Notes under the pieces: generated by a model
Told to the model about the DNA's origin: nothing
What the model saw: the letters and a program-made list of their open reading frames with translations, nothing else
The model's database searches: none
Program-made: the position numbers and the translations under genes
Shown: positions 55,661 to 64,000 of the stretch, piece after piece
How the letters are laid out: every line of letters starts with the position of its first letter
How positions within the stretch are numbered: the stretch's first letter is position 1
Assembly (NCBI GenBank): GCA_003157015.1
Contig: PMIJ01000211.1
Coordinates: 44,929 to 108,928 of the forward strand
From: Bacteroidales bacterium
GTDB taxonomy: Bacteria > Bacteroidota > Bacteroidia > Bacteroidales > VadinHA17
Direction: 5' to 3'
Length of the DNA stretch: 64,000 bases

Positions 55661-56514
55661 TGGAGACAAGTATTTTTCAATACGGATTTATAATCAAAGG
55701 TCTTCTTGGTGCAATCTTTGCCAGCATAACTGCAGGGTTAGCAGGAACATACGTTGTGTCTAAAAGGATGGTTTTTTTAAGCGGAGGTATCACTCATGCT
55801 TCGTTCGGCGGTATAGGCATCGGATATTTTATTGGCATTAATCCAGTAGTGGGAGCTGCTGTTTTTGGTATCCTATCAGCTTTGGGAGTTGAGTATCTTT
55901 CTGTGAAGCAAAGAATAAGAGAAGACTCTGCTATTGGTATATTATGGGCATTCGGAATGGCAATCGGGATAATATTCATCTACCTTACACCAGGGTACAC
56001 GCCTAATCTTATGAGTTATCTCTTCGGCAGTATTCTAACAGTTTCTCAGGCCGATATTATCGCACTGGGAATAATGTCAGCAGTACTCATACTCTATTTC
56101 GGAGTATTTTACCGGACAATTCTTTACATCTCTTTCGATGAGGTATTTGCCAGAACATACTCATCGTATGTTGATGTATTCAAATATGTTACAACCTCGC
56201 TGATAGCCCTGACAATAGTTTTGAACATAAGGATGGCCGGTGTTGTTCTGGTTATATCATTGCTTACTATTCCTCCAAACATTGCAATGTTGTTTACCAG
56301 GGTCTATTTTAAAATAGTTATCTGGTCGGTTATTGCAGGGTTTATCGGAACAGCAACAGGATATGTGATTTCATATTATGCAGGAATTCCGGTGGGCGCT
56401 ACAATAATCTTTACTCTTGTGATTCTCTGGGTGCTGGTAAAAGGTACAATTCACTTAACAGGAGCAATAACAAAATGGAATAACTCCAGGCACTTTAATC
56501 ACTCTAAACTTTAG
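55660..56514 (+). CDS. Metal ABC transporter permease
   Basis: This 284-aa protein has about eight membrane helices and the ABC-3 family features LAGTYVVSKRMVFLSGGITHASFGGIGIGYF near the start and VLVISLLTIPPNIAMLFTR in the second half. The start is GTG at 55660, overlapping the znuC-type stop by one base, so translation is probably coupled. It forms the membrane channel of the zinc or manganese importer. Confidence 0.94.
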   Translation: METSIFQYGFIIKGLLGAIFASITAGLAGTYVVSKRMVFLSGGITHASFGGIGIGYFIGINPVVGAAVFGILSALGVEYLSVKQRIREDSAIGILWAFGMAIGIIFIYLTPGYTPNLMSYLFGSILTVSQADIIALGIMSAVLILYFGVFYRTILYISFDEVFARTYSSYVDVFKYVTTSLIALTIVLNIRMAGVVLVISLLTIPPNIAMLFTRVYFKIVIWSVIAGFIGTATGYVISYYAGIPVGATIIFTLVILWVLVKGTIHLTGAITKWNNSRHFNHSKL

Positions 56515-56578
56515 GTACTTACTAATTAAAGTAAACAAAATATTAAATATAAAGCATACAATATAAAGCACGAATACA

Positions 56579-57982
56579 ATGGATTACGATCTGATAATAA
56601 TTGGCAGCGGTCCCGGTGGTTATGTAGCCGCTATAAGGGCATCGCAGTTGAAAATGAAAGTGGCAGTAATTGAAAGGGCTGAACTCGGTGGAATCTGTCT
56701 TAACTGGGGATGTATCCCTACAAAATCGCTATTAAAAAGTGCACAGGTCTTTGAATATCTGACTCATGCTTCGGACTATGGGATTTCAATTTCAGGTGAC
56801 ATAAAACCCGATTTTAGTGCAATTGTTTCAAGAAGCAGGAACGTGGCAAACGGCATGAGCAAAGGAGTTCAGTTTCTCTTTAAGAAGAATAATATTGAAC
56901 ATATCAAAGGTTATGGTCGTCTTGCAGGCATTAATAAGGTTGAGGTTGAGGTTGAGGTTGAGGCTCCTGACAGGACTAGAAAAAAATATTCCTCACGGAA
57001 TGTTATATTAGCTACGGGTGCCAGATCAAAGGAGTTGCCAAACCTGAAGCAGGATGGCAAGAAGATAATCGGATACCGCGAAGCTATGACACTTGAAAAG
57101 CTACCTGAATCTATGCTAGTTGTTGGGTCAGGTGCAATAGGTAGCGAATTTGCTAATTTCTATCAGTCTCTGGGCACAAATGTAACCCTTGTTGAGTTTT
57201 TACCCAGGATTGTTCCTGTTGAAGATGAGGAAGTCTCAAAACAGCTTGAAAGATCATTTAAGAAAATTAAAATGAAGGTGATGACCGATTCTACAGTTGA
57301 GTCTGTCGATACTTCAAAAGAAAAGTGTGTTGTCACAATCAAAACACCAAAGGGGCAGGAGGTAGCTGAAGCAGATATTGTTTTATCAGCTATTGGAATA
57401 ACGGCTAACATAGAAGATATTGGTCTCGAAAAAGCCGGTGTTAAAACAGATAAGGGCAAAGTGGTGGTGGATGATTATTATCAGACATCGGTCCCTGGTA
57501 TTTTTGCTATCGGTGATATAGTTCATGGTCCGGCATTAGCGCATGTTGCTTCGGCGGAAGGAATAATATGTGTAGAAAAGATTGCCGGATTGAGCGTTGA
57601 ACCGCTTGATTATAAAAATATTCCCGGATGCACATATACTAATCCGGAAATAGCTTCCTGTGGCCTTACGGAAGCTGCTGCCAGGGAAGCCGGTTATGAT
57701 ATAAAAGTCGGGAAATTTCCTTTTACTGCATCAGGCAAAGCCAGTGCTTCCGGTACAAAAGATGGTTTTATTAAACTTATATTCGATTCAGCCTACGGTG
57801 AATTGCTGGGCGCACATATGATCGGAGCAAATGTCACTGAATTGATTGCCGAAATAGTCGTTGCCAGGAAACTTGAAACTACGGCGTATGAAATTATTAA
57901 ATCGGTGCATCCGCATCCCACCATGTCGGAGGCTATAATGGAAGCAGCAGCTGCTGCATATGGAGAAGTGATACACCTATAA
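56579..57982 (+). CDS. lpd: Dihydrolipoyl dehydrogenase
   Basis: This 467-aa flavoprotein reoxidises dihydrolipoamide in 2-oxoacid dehydrogenases and the glycine cleavage system. It has the FAD loop IIIGSGPGGYVAAIRAS, the redox cysteines C40 and C45 in GGICLNWGCIPTK, the NAD loop VVGSGAIGSEFANFY, FAIGDIVHGPALAH, and the active-site HPHPTMSE at the dimer interface. Residues about 121-128 contain four VE dipeptides encoded by four perfect GTTGAG copies. No E1/E2 gene is adjacent; it may serve GcvP at 8.4 kb. Confidence 0.96.
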   Translation: MDYDLIIIGSGPGGYVAAIRASQLKMKVAVIERAELGGICLNWGCIPTKSLLKSAQVFEYLTHASDYGISISGDIKPDFSAIVSRSRNVANGMSKGVQFLFKKNNIEHIKGYGRLAGINKVEVEVEVEAPDRTRKKYSSRNVILATGARSKELPNLKQDGKKIIGYREAMTLEKLPESMLVVGSGAIGSEFANFYQSLGTNVTLVEFLPRIVPVEDEEVSKQLERSFKKIKMKVMTDSTVESVDTSKEKCVVTIKTPKGQEVAEADIVLSAIGITANIEDIGLEKAGVKTDKGKVVVDDYYQTSVPGIFAIGDIVHGPALAHVASAEGIICVEKIAGLSVEPLDYKNIPGCTYTNPEIASCGLTEAAAREAGYDIKVGKFPFTASGKASASGTKDGFIKLIFDSAYGELLGAHMIGANVTELIAEIVVARKLETTAYEIIKSVHPHPTMSEAIMEAAAAAYGEVIHL

Positions 57983-58128
57983 TATTACTTTCTTTTGGGC
58001 AAGCAAAAGAAATGAACCTATCTTCTTCACGCAACCTTTTTTTACAAAATCCCATCAATCTTTTTAGAATTACTGGTATTTGAGATAATTATTTTATATT
58101 TTTATATCCTCATTCAGGAAAAAAAACC

Positions 58129-58689
58129 TTGTTGGAGATAAAAAAAATCATAAAAGGTTGTCTTGCCGGTAATAGGAGGGATCAGGAACTTCTGTACAGA
58201 AGACATGCTGCAAAATTATACGCAGTCTGTCTGCAGTATTCAGGTAATGATGAGGAGGCAAGAGATATTTTACAGGAAGGATTCATTAAAATATTTGATA
58301 ACCTCGAACATTACAAATATGAAGGTTCTTTCGAGGGTTGGATGCGCCGGATTACAGTTAATACAGCGCTTGAGAAATTCCGCAGCAGGCACAATCTCTA
58401 CCGTGTTGACGATATAGATACGATAAAGGAACCTGATGCAGAACCTGACAATCAGGATTATGCTGGTCTTGAAGCTAATGACCTGCTCGAAATTATCAGG
58501 GAGTTGCCCACGAAATACAGAATGGTGTTTAATCTTTATGCAATTGAAGGTTATTCACATAAAGAAATCAGTAAAATGATTAATATTTCAGAGGGTACAT
58601 CAAAATCCAATCTTTCTCGTGCAAGGGTAATCCTTCAGAGAAGAGTGGGATCATACACCGGATTAAAGAAGATAGTTGCAAATGAATGA
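58129..58689 (+). CDS. ECF-type RNA polymerase sigma factor
   Basis: This 186-aa sigma factor starts at a TTG (58129, or the next TTG at 58132). Region 2 covers about residues 20-90 (LLYRRHAAKLYAVCLQYSGN, DEEARDILQEGFIKIFDNL, FEGWMRRITVNTALEKFR). Region 4 covers about 125-175 (LPTKYRMVFNLYAIEGYSHKE, then ISEGTSKSNLSRARVILQ). The end overlaps the next gene by 8 nt (ATGAATGA), so the two products are made together. The neighbour is an unusual anti-sigma candidate. Confidence 0.94.
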   Translation: MLEIKKIIKGCLAGNRRDQELLYRRHAAKLYAVCLQYSGNDEEARDILQEGFIKIFDNLEHYKYEGSFEGWMRRITVNTALEKFRSRHNLYRVDDIDTIKEPDAEPDNQDYAGLEANDLLEIIRELPTKYRMVFNLYAIEGYSHKEISKMINISEGTSKSNLSRARVILQRRVGSYTGLKKIVANE

Positions 58690-60010
58690 AAAAGAGGCAA
58701 ATATAGATCTTCTCTTCAGAAACGGACTCAAAGATTATGAAGTACTTCCGCCATTCGGAGTTTGTGACAATATTCTCTCGGCAGTCAGAATAAAATCAAG
58801 GCCATATGTGTTTCTGAGGATAGCCGCTGCAATTACTGTTCTGACAGCTCTTAGTTTTTTAACTTACCGCTGGAGCCGTCAGGTGTTGGTAGAACCTTCT
58901 TCTGCAGTAATTGCATTTAATGTGCCTGTTTCAAGTCCGATTATATTTCTTCCCACACGAAATCCACAAAATTTGCAGGAGAGAAAAGAAAGTAATGTTA
59001 AAAGTTCTTCTGGTAGTTTATCTGAAGTTGATAACGTAATTCCTTTTATTGAGGAAGTTAATGCGACATCTTTTGATTATCCTGATCAGATTAAGAATAT
59101 TCAGGAAGCCAAAGGTTTCTATTTCGCAAAAAATGAAACATCCAATAGTCTGATTCTGCCTTATTTGAATACTTCTGCTACAAATTCCATAAAGCTTACA
59201 TATTCAGGTTTTCAATATTTCCCTGAGGCTATTGTTGCTAAACCAGAGAAAAGGTGGTCGATTGCGGCAATGGCTTCACCGACTTATTATTCCAGTTTCA
59301 ATTCGGGTAGTGATGCTCTTTCGAAACAATTGACATCATCAGAACAGCCTCTTGTTTCATATTCAGGGGGAGTTGCATTTTCCTATAAATTAAGTAAGCG
59401 GTTCAGTATACAATCCGGTCTTTACTATTCCTCACTGGGACAGAAGGTAGATGGCATAAATTCATTCAGCGGATTTCAGCAATATCAATACACAAAGGGG
59501 GGACCTAACTTTGAGGTTCTCACAGCAAATGGAACTGTTTATACAAATAATCCTGATGTGTTCCTCAGCTCACAGGGAACAAACAGAGTGATCACCGCTT
59601 ATACAAATGATGTATTTGACCCTAAAAAAGCAAGTCTTCAGCCTGTCAGCACCACCATGGACCAGAATTTCAGCTATCTTGAATTGCCTGTTGTCTTAAA
59701 ATTTAAATTAATCGATAAAACAATAGGTATCAATCTTATAGGAGGATTGTCGTATAATCTGCTGGTCAACAATTCAGTTTATACAACTGTTGATGGCAAC
59801 AAATATTCAATTGGAAAAACAGAAGGTTTGAATCCGCTTACCTTAAGCAGTTCTCTGGGAATGGGAATGGAATATAGCCTCTCGAGCAAAATATCTCTTA
59901 ACCTTGAGCCAACATTCCGATATTACCTTAGCCCCTTCAGTGATGCAACAGGTTCTTTCATTCATCCTTATTCCTTTGGGATCTTTTCAGGATTTTCTTA
60001 TAAATTTTAA
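58682..60010 (+). CDS. Membrane-anchored protein with C-terminal outer-membrane-type beta-barrel; candidate anti-sigma partner
   Basis: The start ATG at 58682 overlaps the sigma stop; 442 aa. Residues 1-40 are a short hydrophilic cytoplasmic segment (DLLFRNGLKDYEVLPPFGV, then DNILSAV), similar in style to small anti-sigma N-termini. A single membrane helix spans about 42-61 with positive residues on the inner side. A linker of about 130 residues follows, rich in Ser, Asn and Val. Residues about 200-442 have alternating amphipathic strands of the PorT/porin type (FSIQSGLYYSSLGQ, FSYLELPVVLKFKL, GLSYNLLVNNSV) and end GFSYKF with a terminal phenylalanine. The cytoplasmic segment could hold the sigma factor; this is inferred from position only. 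Confidence 0.78.
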   Translation: MNEKEANIDLLFRNGLKDYEVLPPFGVCDNILSAVRIKSRPYVFLRIAAAITVLTALSFLTYRWSRQVLVEPSSAVIAFNVPVSSPIIFLPTRNPQNLQERKESNVKSSSGSLSEVDNVIPFIEEVNATSFDYPDQIKNIQEAKGFYFAKNETSNSLILPYLNTSATNSIKLTYSGFQYFPEAIVAKPEKRWSIAAMASPTYYSSFNSGSDALSKQLTSSEQPLVSYSGGVAFSYKLSKRFSIQSGLYYSSLGQKVDGINSFSGFQQYQYTKGGPNFEVLTANGTVYTNNPDVFLSSQGTNRVITAYTNDVFDPKKASLQPVSTTMDQNFSYLELPVVLKFKLIDKTIGINLIGGLSYNLLVNNSVYTTVDGNKYSIGKTEGLNPLTLSSSLGMGMEYSLSSKISLNLEPTFRYYLSPFSDATGSFIHPYSFGIFSGFSYKF

Positions 60011-60178
60011 TATCTGAAAAATTCTGATTCTTTTTCTTGCAAAATGTTTACTTTTCCTTTGATCTGCTCCCATGGGTTTTTTTTGTAAATCTCCTGCGCA
60101 AATATTGGATAGAAAATTCTGAATTCATTCTTGGCTTAATTTACTCCAGCCTTAATTATTTTTCAGGTGCAAAAATGT

Positions 60179-60186
60179 TACATTTG
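60179..60186 (+). promoter_or_regulatory. -7 element (TACATTTG) for the transglycosylase/uvrA pair
   Basis: TACATTTG, 28 nt before the transglycosylase start codon. Confidence 0.5.
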
Positions 60187-60214
60187 CACTTTATTTCTTA
60201 CGGCTTAAATAATT

Positions 60215-61186
60215 ATGATAAATACTAAAAGGAAAACAGTGCTGACTGCTTTAGTTCTGGCCGGAACGGCTATTATCATTCTTTCAATCGCGCAGAGCTT
60301 TAAAGGTTTCGACAATACCGCAGCAACCATGAACCGGCAGTCTGATACCGTTTATAACATAAAATCATTTAAACTGCCTGATGAAGTGACATTTGCAGGC
60401 GAGAGAATGCCTCTCGATAACTTCGACACCAGGGAGAGTCTTGAACGTGAAATCCTTACCAGTGCCTATAGACATTCTTCTACAATCCTGATAATAAAAA
60501 GGGCAAACAGGTACCTTCCCCTAATAGAAAAAATTCTTATAAAGAATAATATTCCTGATGATTTCAAATATTTGGTAGCTGCTGAAAGTGAATACAGTAA
60601 CATGGTTTCTCCGGCCGGAGCAACAGGCTTCTGGCAGATAATGCCCGAAACAGGTAAAGAAGAAGGCCTTGAGATCAACAATGTTGTTGATGAACGGTAT
60701 GATGTCGAAAAATCAACACAATTTGCATGCGATTATTTTATGAAATCATATGAAAAATTTGGAAACTGGACACTTGCAGCTGCTTCATATGATGGTGGAC
60801 GGGCCGCAATAGATGAGCAGATAGACATACAACATCAGCGTAATTATTACGATCTTTTATTAAGCGATGAAACTGCCAGATATATATTCAGGGCGGTGGC
60901 ATATAAACTCATAATCAGTGATCCGGGAAATTATGGATTTAAAATCGAAAAATCTGATTTATATCCTGAATTGAAATACACTGAATTAAAAATTGACAGT
61001 GTCATTACCGATTTTTCAGCTTTTGCTCAAAAGTTTGGGACAAATTATAAGATGTTCAAATTACTGAATCCATGGCTAAGGAAACCATTTCTGACTCCCA
61101 AACCGAATAAAGAATATCTGATTAAGATTCCTTCGGAGGGGATGCGAAATATCGAAAAAATAGAAAACGGAGAACTGACCTTTTAA
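60215..61186 (+). CDS. Lytic murein transglycosylase with LysM-like C-terminus
   Basis: This 323-aa protein has an N-terminal membrane or signal helix (residues 8-28). The transglycosylase SLT domain (about 100-240) has the catalytic glutamate E124 in [26 protein letters not shown] and the later [15 protein letters not shown]-terminal LysM-like segment (about 265-315, [19 protein letters not shown]) probably binds peptidoglycan. This is an MltD-like layout; it cleaves the wall glycan to leave 1,6-anhydro ends. uvrA begins 15 nt downstream, so the genes may be co-transcribed without an obvious link in function. Confidence 0.92.
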   Translation: MINTKRKTVLTALVLAGTAIIILSIAQSFKGFDNTAATMNRQSDTVYNIKSFKLPDEVTFAGERMPLDNFDTRESLEREILTSAYRHSSTILIIKRANRYLPLIEKILIKNNIPDDFKYLVAAESEYSNMVSPAGATGFWQIMPETGKEEGLEINNVVDERYDVEKSTQFACDYFMKSYEKFGNWTLAAASYDGGRAAIDEQIDIQHQRNYYDLLLSDETARYIFRAVAYKLIISDPGNYGFKIEKSDLYPELKYTELKIDSVITDFSAFAQKFGTNYKMFKLLNPWLRKPFLTPKPNKEYLIKIPSEGMRNIEKIENGELTF

Positions 61187-61201
61187 TAAGGAGAGGTGAA
61201 G

Positions 61202-64000
61202 ATGAATGAGGAGATTAAAGTTCTTGGAGCAAGGGTACATAATTTACAAAATATAGATGTAACAATTCCGCGAAACAGCCTTGTGGTAATCACAGGTTTA
61301 AGCGGAAGCGGTAAGTCATCTCTTGCCTTCGATACAATATATGCAGAGGGTCAGAGGCGATATATGGAGACTCTCTCTGCCTATGCACGTCAGTTTCTTG
61401 GAGGGATGGAACGCCCCGATGTGGATAAGATAACCGGTTTGAGTCCGGTTATATCTATCGAACAAAAGACAACAAATAAAAACCCACGTTCAACCGTCGG
61501 AACAATTACTGAGATTTACGATTTTCTCAGGCTGCTTTATGCCAGGGCGTCCGAAGCATATTCATATGCCTCCGGAGAAAAAATGGTTAAATACTCAGAT
61601 ACCCAAATACTTGAACTTGTTAAAAACCGCTTTTCAGGGAAAAAGGTTTTTTTTCTTGCGCCTATAGTTAAAGGAAGAAAAGGTCATTATAAAGAGCTGT
61701 TCGAGCAACTCAGAAGAAAAGGTTTCCTTAATGTCCGGATTAACAATGAAATCAGGGAACTGACTCCCGGAATGAAACTCGATAGGTACAAAACCCATTA
61801 TATTGAACTGGTTGTCGACAAATTCAAAATTGGTGACACTTCCGATAAAAGACTGAGTGATTCAATTCTTATGTCACTCGATCAGGGCGACGGAGTGATG
61901 ATGGTTCTTGAGAACGGGAGCACAGAACCGAGGTATTTTAGCAGGCATCTTATGTGCCCCACTACCGGAATATCATATAATGACCCTGCTCCTCATACAT
62001 TTTCGTTCAACTCGCCACAGGGAGCATGTCCTCATTGTAACGGTCTGGGTGAAATATCAAGCATTGATGAAAAAAAACTCATTCCTGACAGAGAACTTAG
62101 CATCAGGAAAGGAGGAATAGAACCTCTCGGAAAGTACAGGAACATCTGGATTTTCTGGCAGATCGAAGCTATTGCCGAAAAAAACGGTTTTACACTTGAC
62201 ACACCAATCAAAGATATTCCGGAAGATGCTCTTAATAAAATACTCTATGGTTCTGATGAAGTACTCAAGTTGTCAAATACACCTCTTGGGATGAGTTCCA
62301 ACTATTTTCTGACTTTTGAAGGGGTTGTGAATTTTGTCGGGAATGTAGAAACAATAAACGGGAAAAAGGAAGGGACAAAAATTCGGGAGCAGTATGTACA
62401 GTATAGTGTTTGCCCTGAATGTAAGGGTACGAGGCTGAAAAAAGAGTCGCTTTATTTCAGGATAGCCGAAAAAAATATCGGGGAACTCTCAGCAATGGAT
62501 ATCAAAGAGCTATCTCTGTTTCTGTCTGATATAGAAGGGAAGATGACCGGAAATCAAAAAATAATAGCTGCTGAAATACTAAAGGAGATAAGAGCAAGAC
62601 TTGGTTTTCTGCTTGAGGTTGGGCTTGAATACCTGTCGATGAACAGGGGTGCGAGAACCCTCTCAGGAGGAGAAAGCCAGAGGATAAGACTTGCTACGCA
62701 GATCGGTTCAAGACTCGTCAATGTCCTGTATATTCTTGATGAACCCAGCATAGGGCTTCATCAGAGAGATAACAGGCGACTGATAGCCGCATTAAAACAG
62801 CTCAGGGATGCCGGCAACTCTGTCATCGTTGTTGAACACGACAGGGAGATGATCTTGTCGGCCGACCATGTTATTGATATGGGACCAGGAGCAGGACGCC
62901 ATGGTGGATTGATTGTTGCTCATGGAAGTCCTAAGGAACTGATGAAGAAGAATACTCTGACTGCTTCATACCTGAATAATAAAAAGAGATTTGTTATTCC
63001 GGAAGAGAGAAGAACAGGAAACGGTAAATTTCTGATTCTTTCCGGTGCTTCTGGTCATAACCTTAATAATGTTGATGTTACACTACCTCTTGGAACACTT
63101 ATTTGCGTGACAGGTGTTTCAGGAAGTGGCAAATCATCGCTCATTAATCAGACTTTGCATCCGGCACTTGCAAAGAGATATCATAATTCCGGGAAATCGC
63201 CTCTTGCATACAGGGAAATTACCGGACTTGAAAACCTCGACAAGGTTATTGAGGTAAGCCAGTCGCCGATTGGTAAAACTCCAAGATCAAATCCTGCAAC
63301 CTACACAGGTGTTTTCACCGATATCAGGAAATTGTTTGAACAGACCACTGAGGCTAAGATTCGCGGATTCGGCGCAGGAAGATTCTCTTTTAATGTGAAA
63401 GGCGGCCGTTGTGAGGGCTGCGAAGGAGCAGGTGTAAAAACCATAGAAATGAATTTCCTGCCTGATGTCTATGTTCATTGCACAGAATGCAACGGTAAAC
63501 GCTATAACCGTGAGACGCTTGAAGTCAGGTACAAAGGTCAATCGATAAGTGATGTTCTGGAAATGACAATTAATATGGCGGTTGAATATTTTGCAAATGT
63601 ACCCTCTATTTATCATAAAATAAAAACACTTCAGGATGTAGGTCTCGGATATATCAAGCTGGGTCAACAATCAACAACATTTTCGGGAGGTGAGGCTCAG
63701 CGTGTTAAGCTGGCTACCGAATTGGCCAGGCGTGATACGGGGAAAACGCTTTATATCCTTGATGAACCGACAACAGGACTGCATTTTGAGGACGTCAGAG
63801 TTTTGTTGGATGTACTTAATAAACTTGTTGACAGGGGTAACACAATTATTGTTATTGAACATAACCTTGACGTGGTTAAGATGGCCGACTATATTGTGGA
63901 TCTCGGCAAAGAAGGAGGAAAAGCGGGAGGTGACGTCGTTTTTATGGGATCGCCGGAAGAACTTATTGAATGTGCGGACAGTTATACCGGAAAATACCTG
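61202..64000 (+). CDS. uvrA: Excinuclease ABC subunit A (3' end cut by the window)
   Basis: The frame is open for 933 codons from ATG 61202 to the last base. The product begins [20 protein letters not shown] and stops in the window at SYTGKYL, a few residues short of a normal C-terminus. UvrA finds bulky DNA lesions for nucleotide excision repair. Visible: Walker [15 protein letters not shown], signature [13 protein letters not shown], Walker [15 protein letters not shown], second Walker [12 protein letters not shown], second signature [14 protein letters not shown] and [14 protein letters not shown]. The second zinc module ([10 protein letters not shown] then HCTECNG) has all four cysteines; the first reads MCPTTG then CPHCNG, so one cysteine is missing. 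Confidence 0.98.
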   Translation, partial: MNEEIKVLGARVHNLQNIDVTIPRNSLVVITGLSGSGKSSLAFDTIYAEGQRRYMETLSAYARQFLGGMERPDVDKITGLSPVISIEQKTTNKNPRSTVGTITEIYDFLRLLYARASEAYSYASGEKMVKYSDTQILELVKNRFSGKKVFFLAPIVKGRKGHYKELFEQLRRKGFLNVRINNEIRELTPGMKLDRYKTHYIELVVDKFKIGDTSDKRLSDSILMSLDQGDGVMMVLENGSTEPRYFSRHLMCPTTGISYNDPAPHTFSFNSPQGACPHCNGLGEISSIDEKKLIPDRELSIRKGGIEPLGKYRNIWIFWQIEAIAEKNGFTLDTPIKDIPEDALNKILYGSDEVLKLSNTPLGMSSNYFLTFEGVVNFVGNVETINGKKEGTKIREQYVQYSVCPECKGTRLKKESLYFRIAEKNIGELSAMDIKELSLFLSDIEGKMTGNQKIIAAEILKEIRARLGFLLEVGLEYLSMNRGARTLSGGESQRIRLATQIGSRLVNVLYILDEPSIGLHQRDNRRLIAALKQLRDAGNSVIVVEHDREMILSADHVIDMGPGAGRHGGLIVAHGSPKELMKKNTLTASYLNNKKRFVIPEERRTGNGKFLILSGASGHNLNNVDVTLPLGTLICVTGVSGSGKSSLINQTLHPALAKRYHNSGKSPLAYREITGLENLDKVIEVSQSPIGKTPRSNPATYTGVFTDIRKLFEQTTEAKIRGFGAGRFSFNVKGGRCEGCEGAGVKTIEMNFLPDVYVHCTECNGKRYNRETLEVRYKGQSISDVLEMTINMAVEYFANVPSIYHKIKTLQDVGLGYIKLGQQSTTFSGGEAQRVKLATELARRDTGKTLYILDEPTTGLHFEDVRVLLDVLNKLVDRGNTIIVIEHNLDVVKMADYIVDLGKEGGKAGGDVVFMGSPEELIECADSYTGKYL

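Noticed and set aside
60037..60228. Plus-strand 63-codon ORF in the spacer before the transglycosylase gene
   Set aside because: It overlaps the next gene's start and contains that gene's promoter match; aromatic-rich translation of AT-rich spacer.

Overview
The window comes from a member of the Bacteroidota, probably the Bacteroidales/Marinilabiliales side of the phylum. The evidence is a combination of hallmarks: a type IX secretion C-terminal sorting domain, a MurF-Alr fusion, GldB, DUF5686, DUF4294 and DUF1573 proteins, a futalosine-pathway MqnE, and many TAnnTTTG promoter motifs of the Bacteroidota sigma factor. The sequence is moderately AT-rich. It is mostly chromosomal housekeeping: I see no transposase, integrase, phage gene, CRISPR array, tRNA or rRNA. 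Both ends cut genes: a lacZ-type beta-galactosidase at the left and uvrA at the right.

Layout. 1-6.1 kb: GH2 beta-galactosidase, a frameshifted serine beta-lactamase-like gene, a DUF3267 membrane zincin and a DUF4294 protein. 6.1-12.9 kb: RNA cyclic phosphodiesterase, Pcm, a metallo-hydrolase, GcvP and a lipoprotein Gfo/Idh/MocA oxidoreductase. 12.9-19.9 kb: ddl, a LemA/TPM/TPM operon on the opposite strand, then a tight RluA, T9SS-cargo and PASTA operon. 20-24 kb: mqnE, rpmH, and an overlapping GT2/ECF sigma/rsmG set. 24-31 kb: tgt-lptG, a carboxyltransferase with its biotin carrier, ispE and dnaB. 31-39 kb: DUF5686 outer-membrane protein, rsmI with a hypothetical, tdk, murF-alr, and a Crp-family regulator. 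39-46.7 kb: nadE, an outer-membrane barrel, gldB, a 55-residue ferredoxin, and a 1095-residue propeller/barrel protein. 46.9-53.9 kb: DUF1573, meaB, a TlpA-like lipoprotein, and a two-component system divergent from a secreted coiled-coil protein. 54-64 kb: a znuACB-type transporter, lpd, an ECF sigma factor with a membrane-anchor/beta-barrel partner, a lytic transglycosylase and uvrA.

How the genes fit together. Cell-wall precursor synthesis is represented by alanine racemase, Ddl and MurF, with lytic transglycosylase and PASTA proteins acting on the wall. Envelope assembly is represented by LptF/G, several barrel proteins and T9SS cargo. Propionate/methylmalonyl-CoA metabolism is represented by the carboxyltransferase pair and MeaB. 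Translation and RNA quality are represented by tgt, rsmG, rsmI, rluA, rpmH and thpR.

The most interesting items are an ECF sigma factor overlapping a gene whose product appears to join a short cytoplasmic segment, one membrane helix and a C-terminal outer-membrane-type barrel; three TTAAC boxes at an exact 11-bp period between a histidine kinase and its divergent neighbour; two families of structured intergenic repeats; a tRNA-guanine transglycosylase without its zinc cysteines; and a very large envelope protein with a protease-like fold that lacks HExxH.
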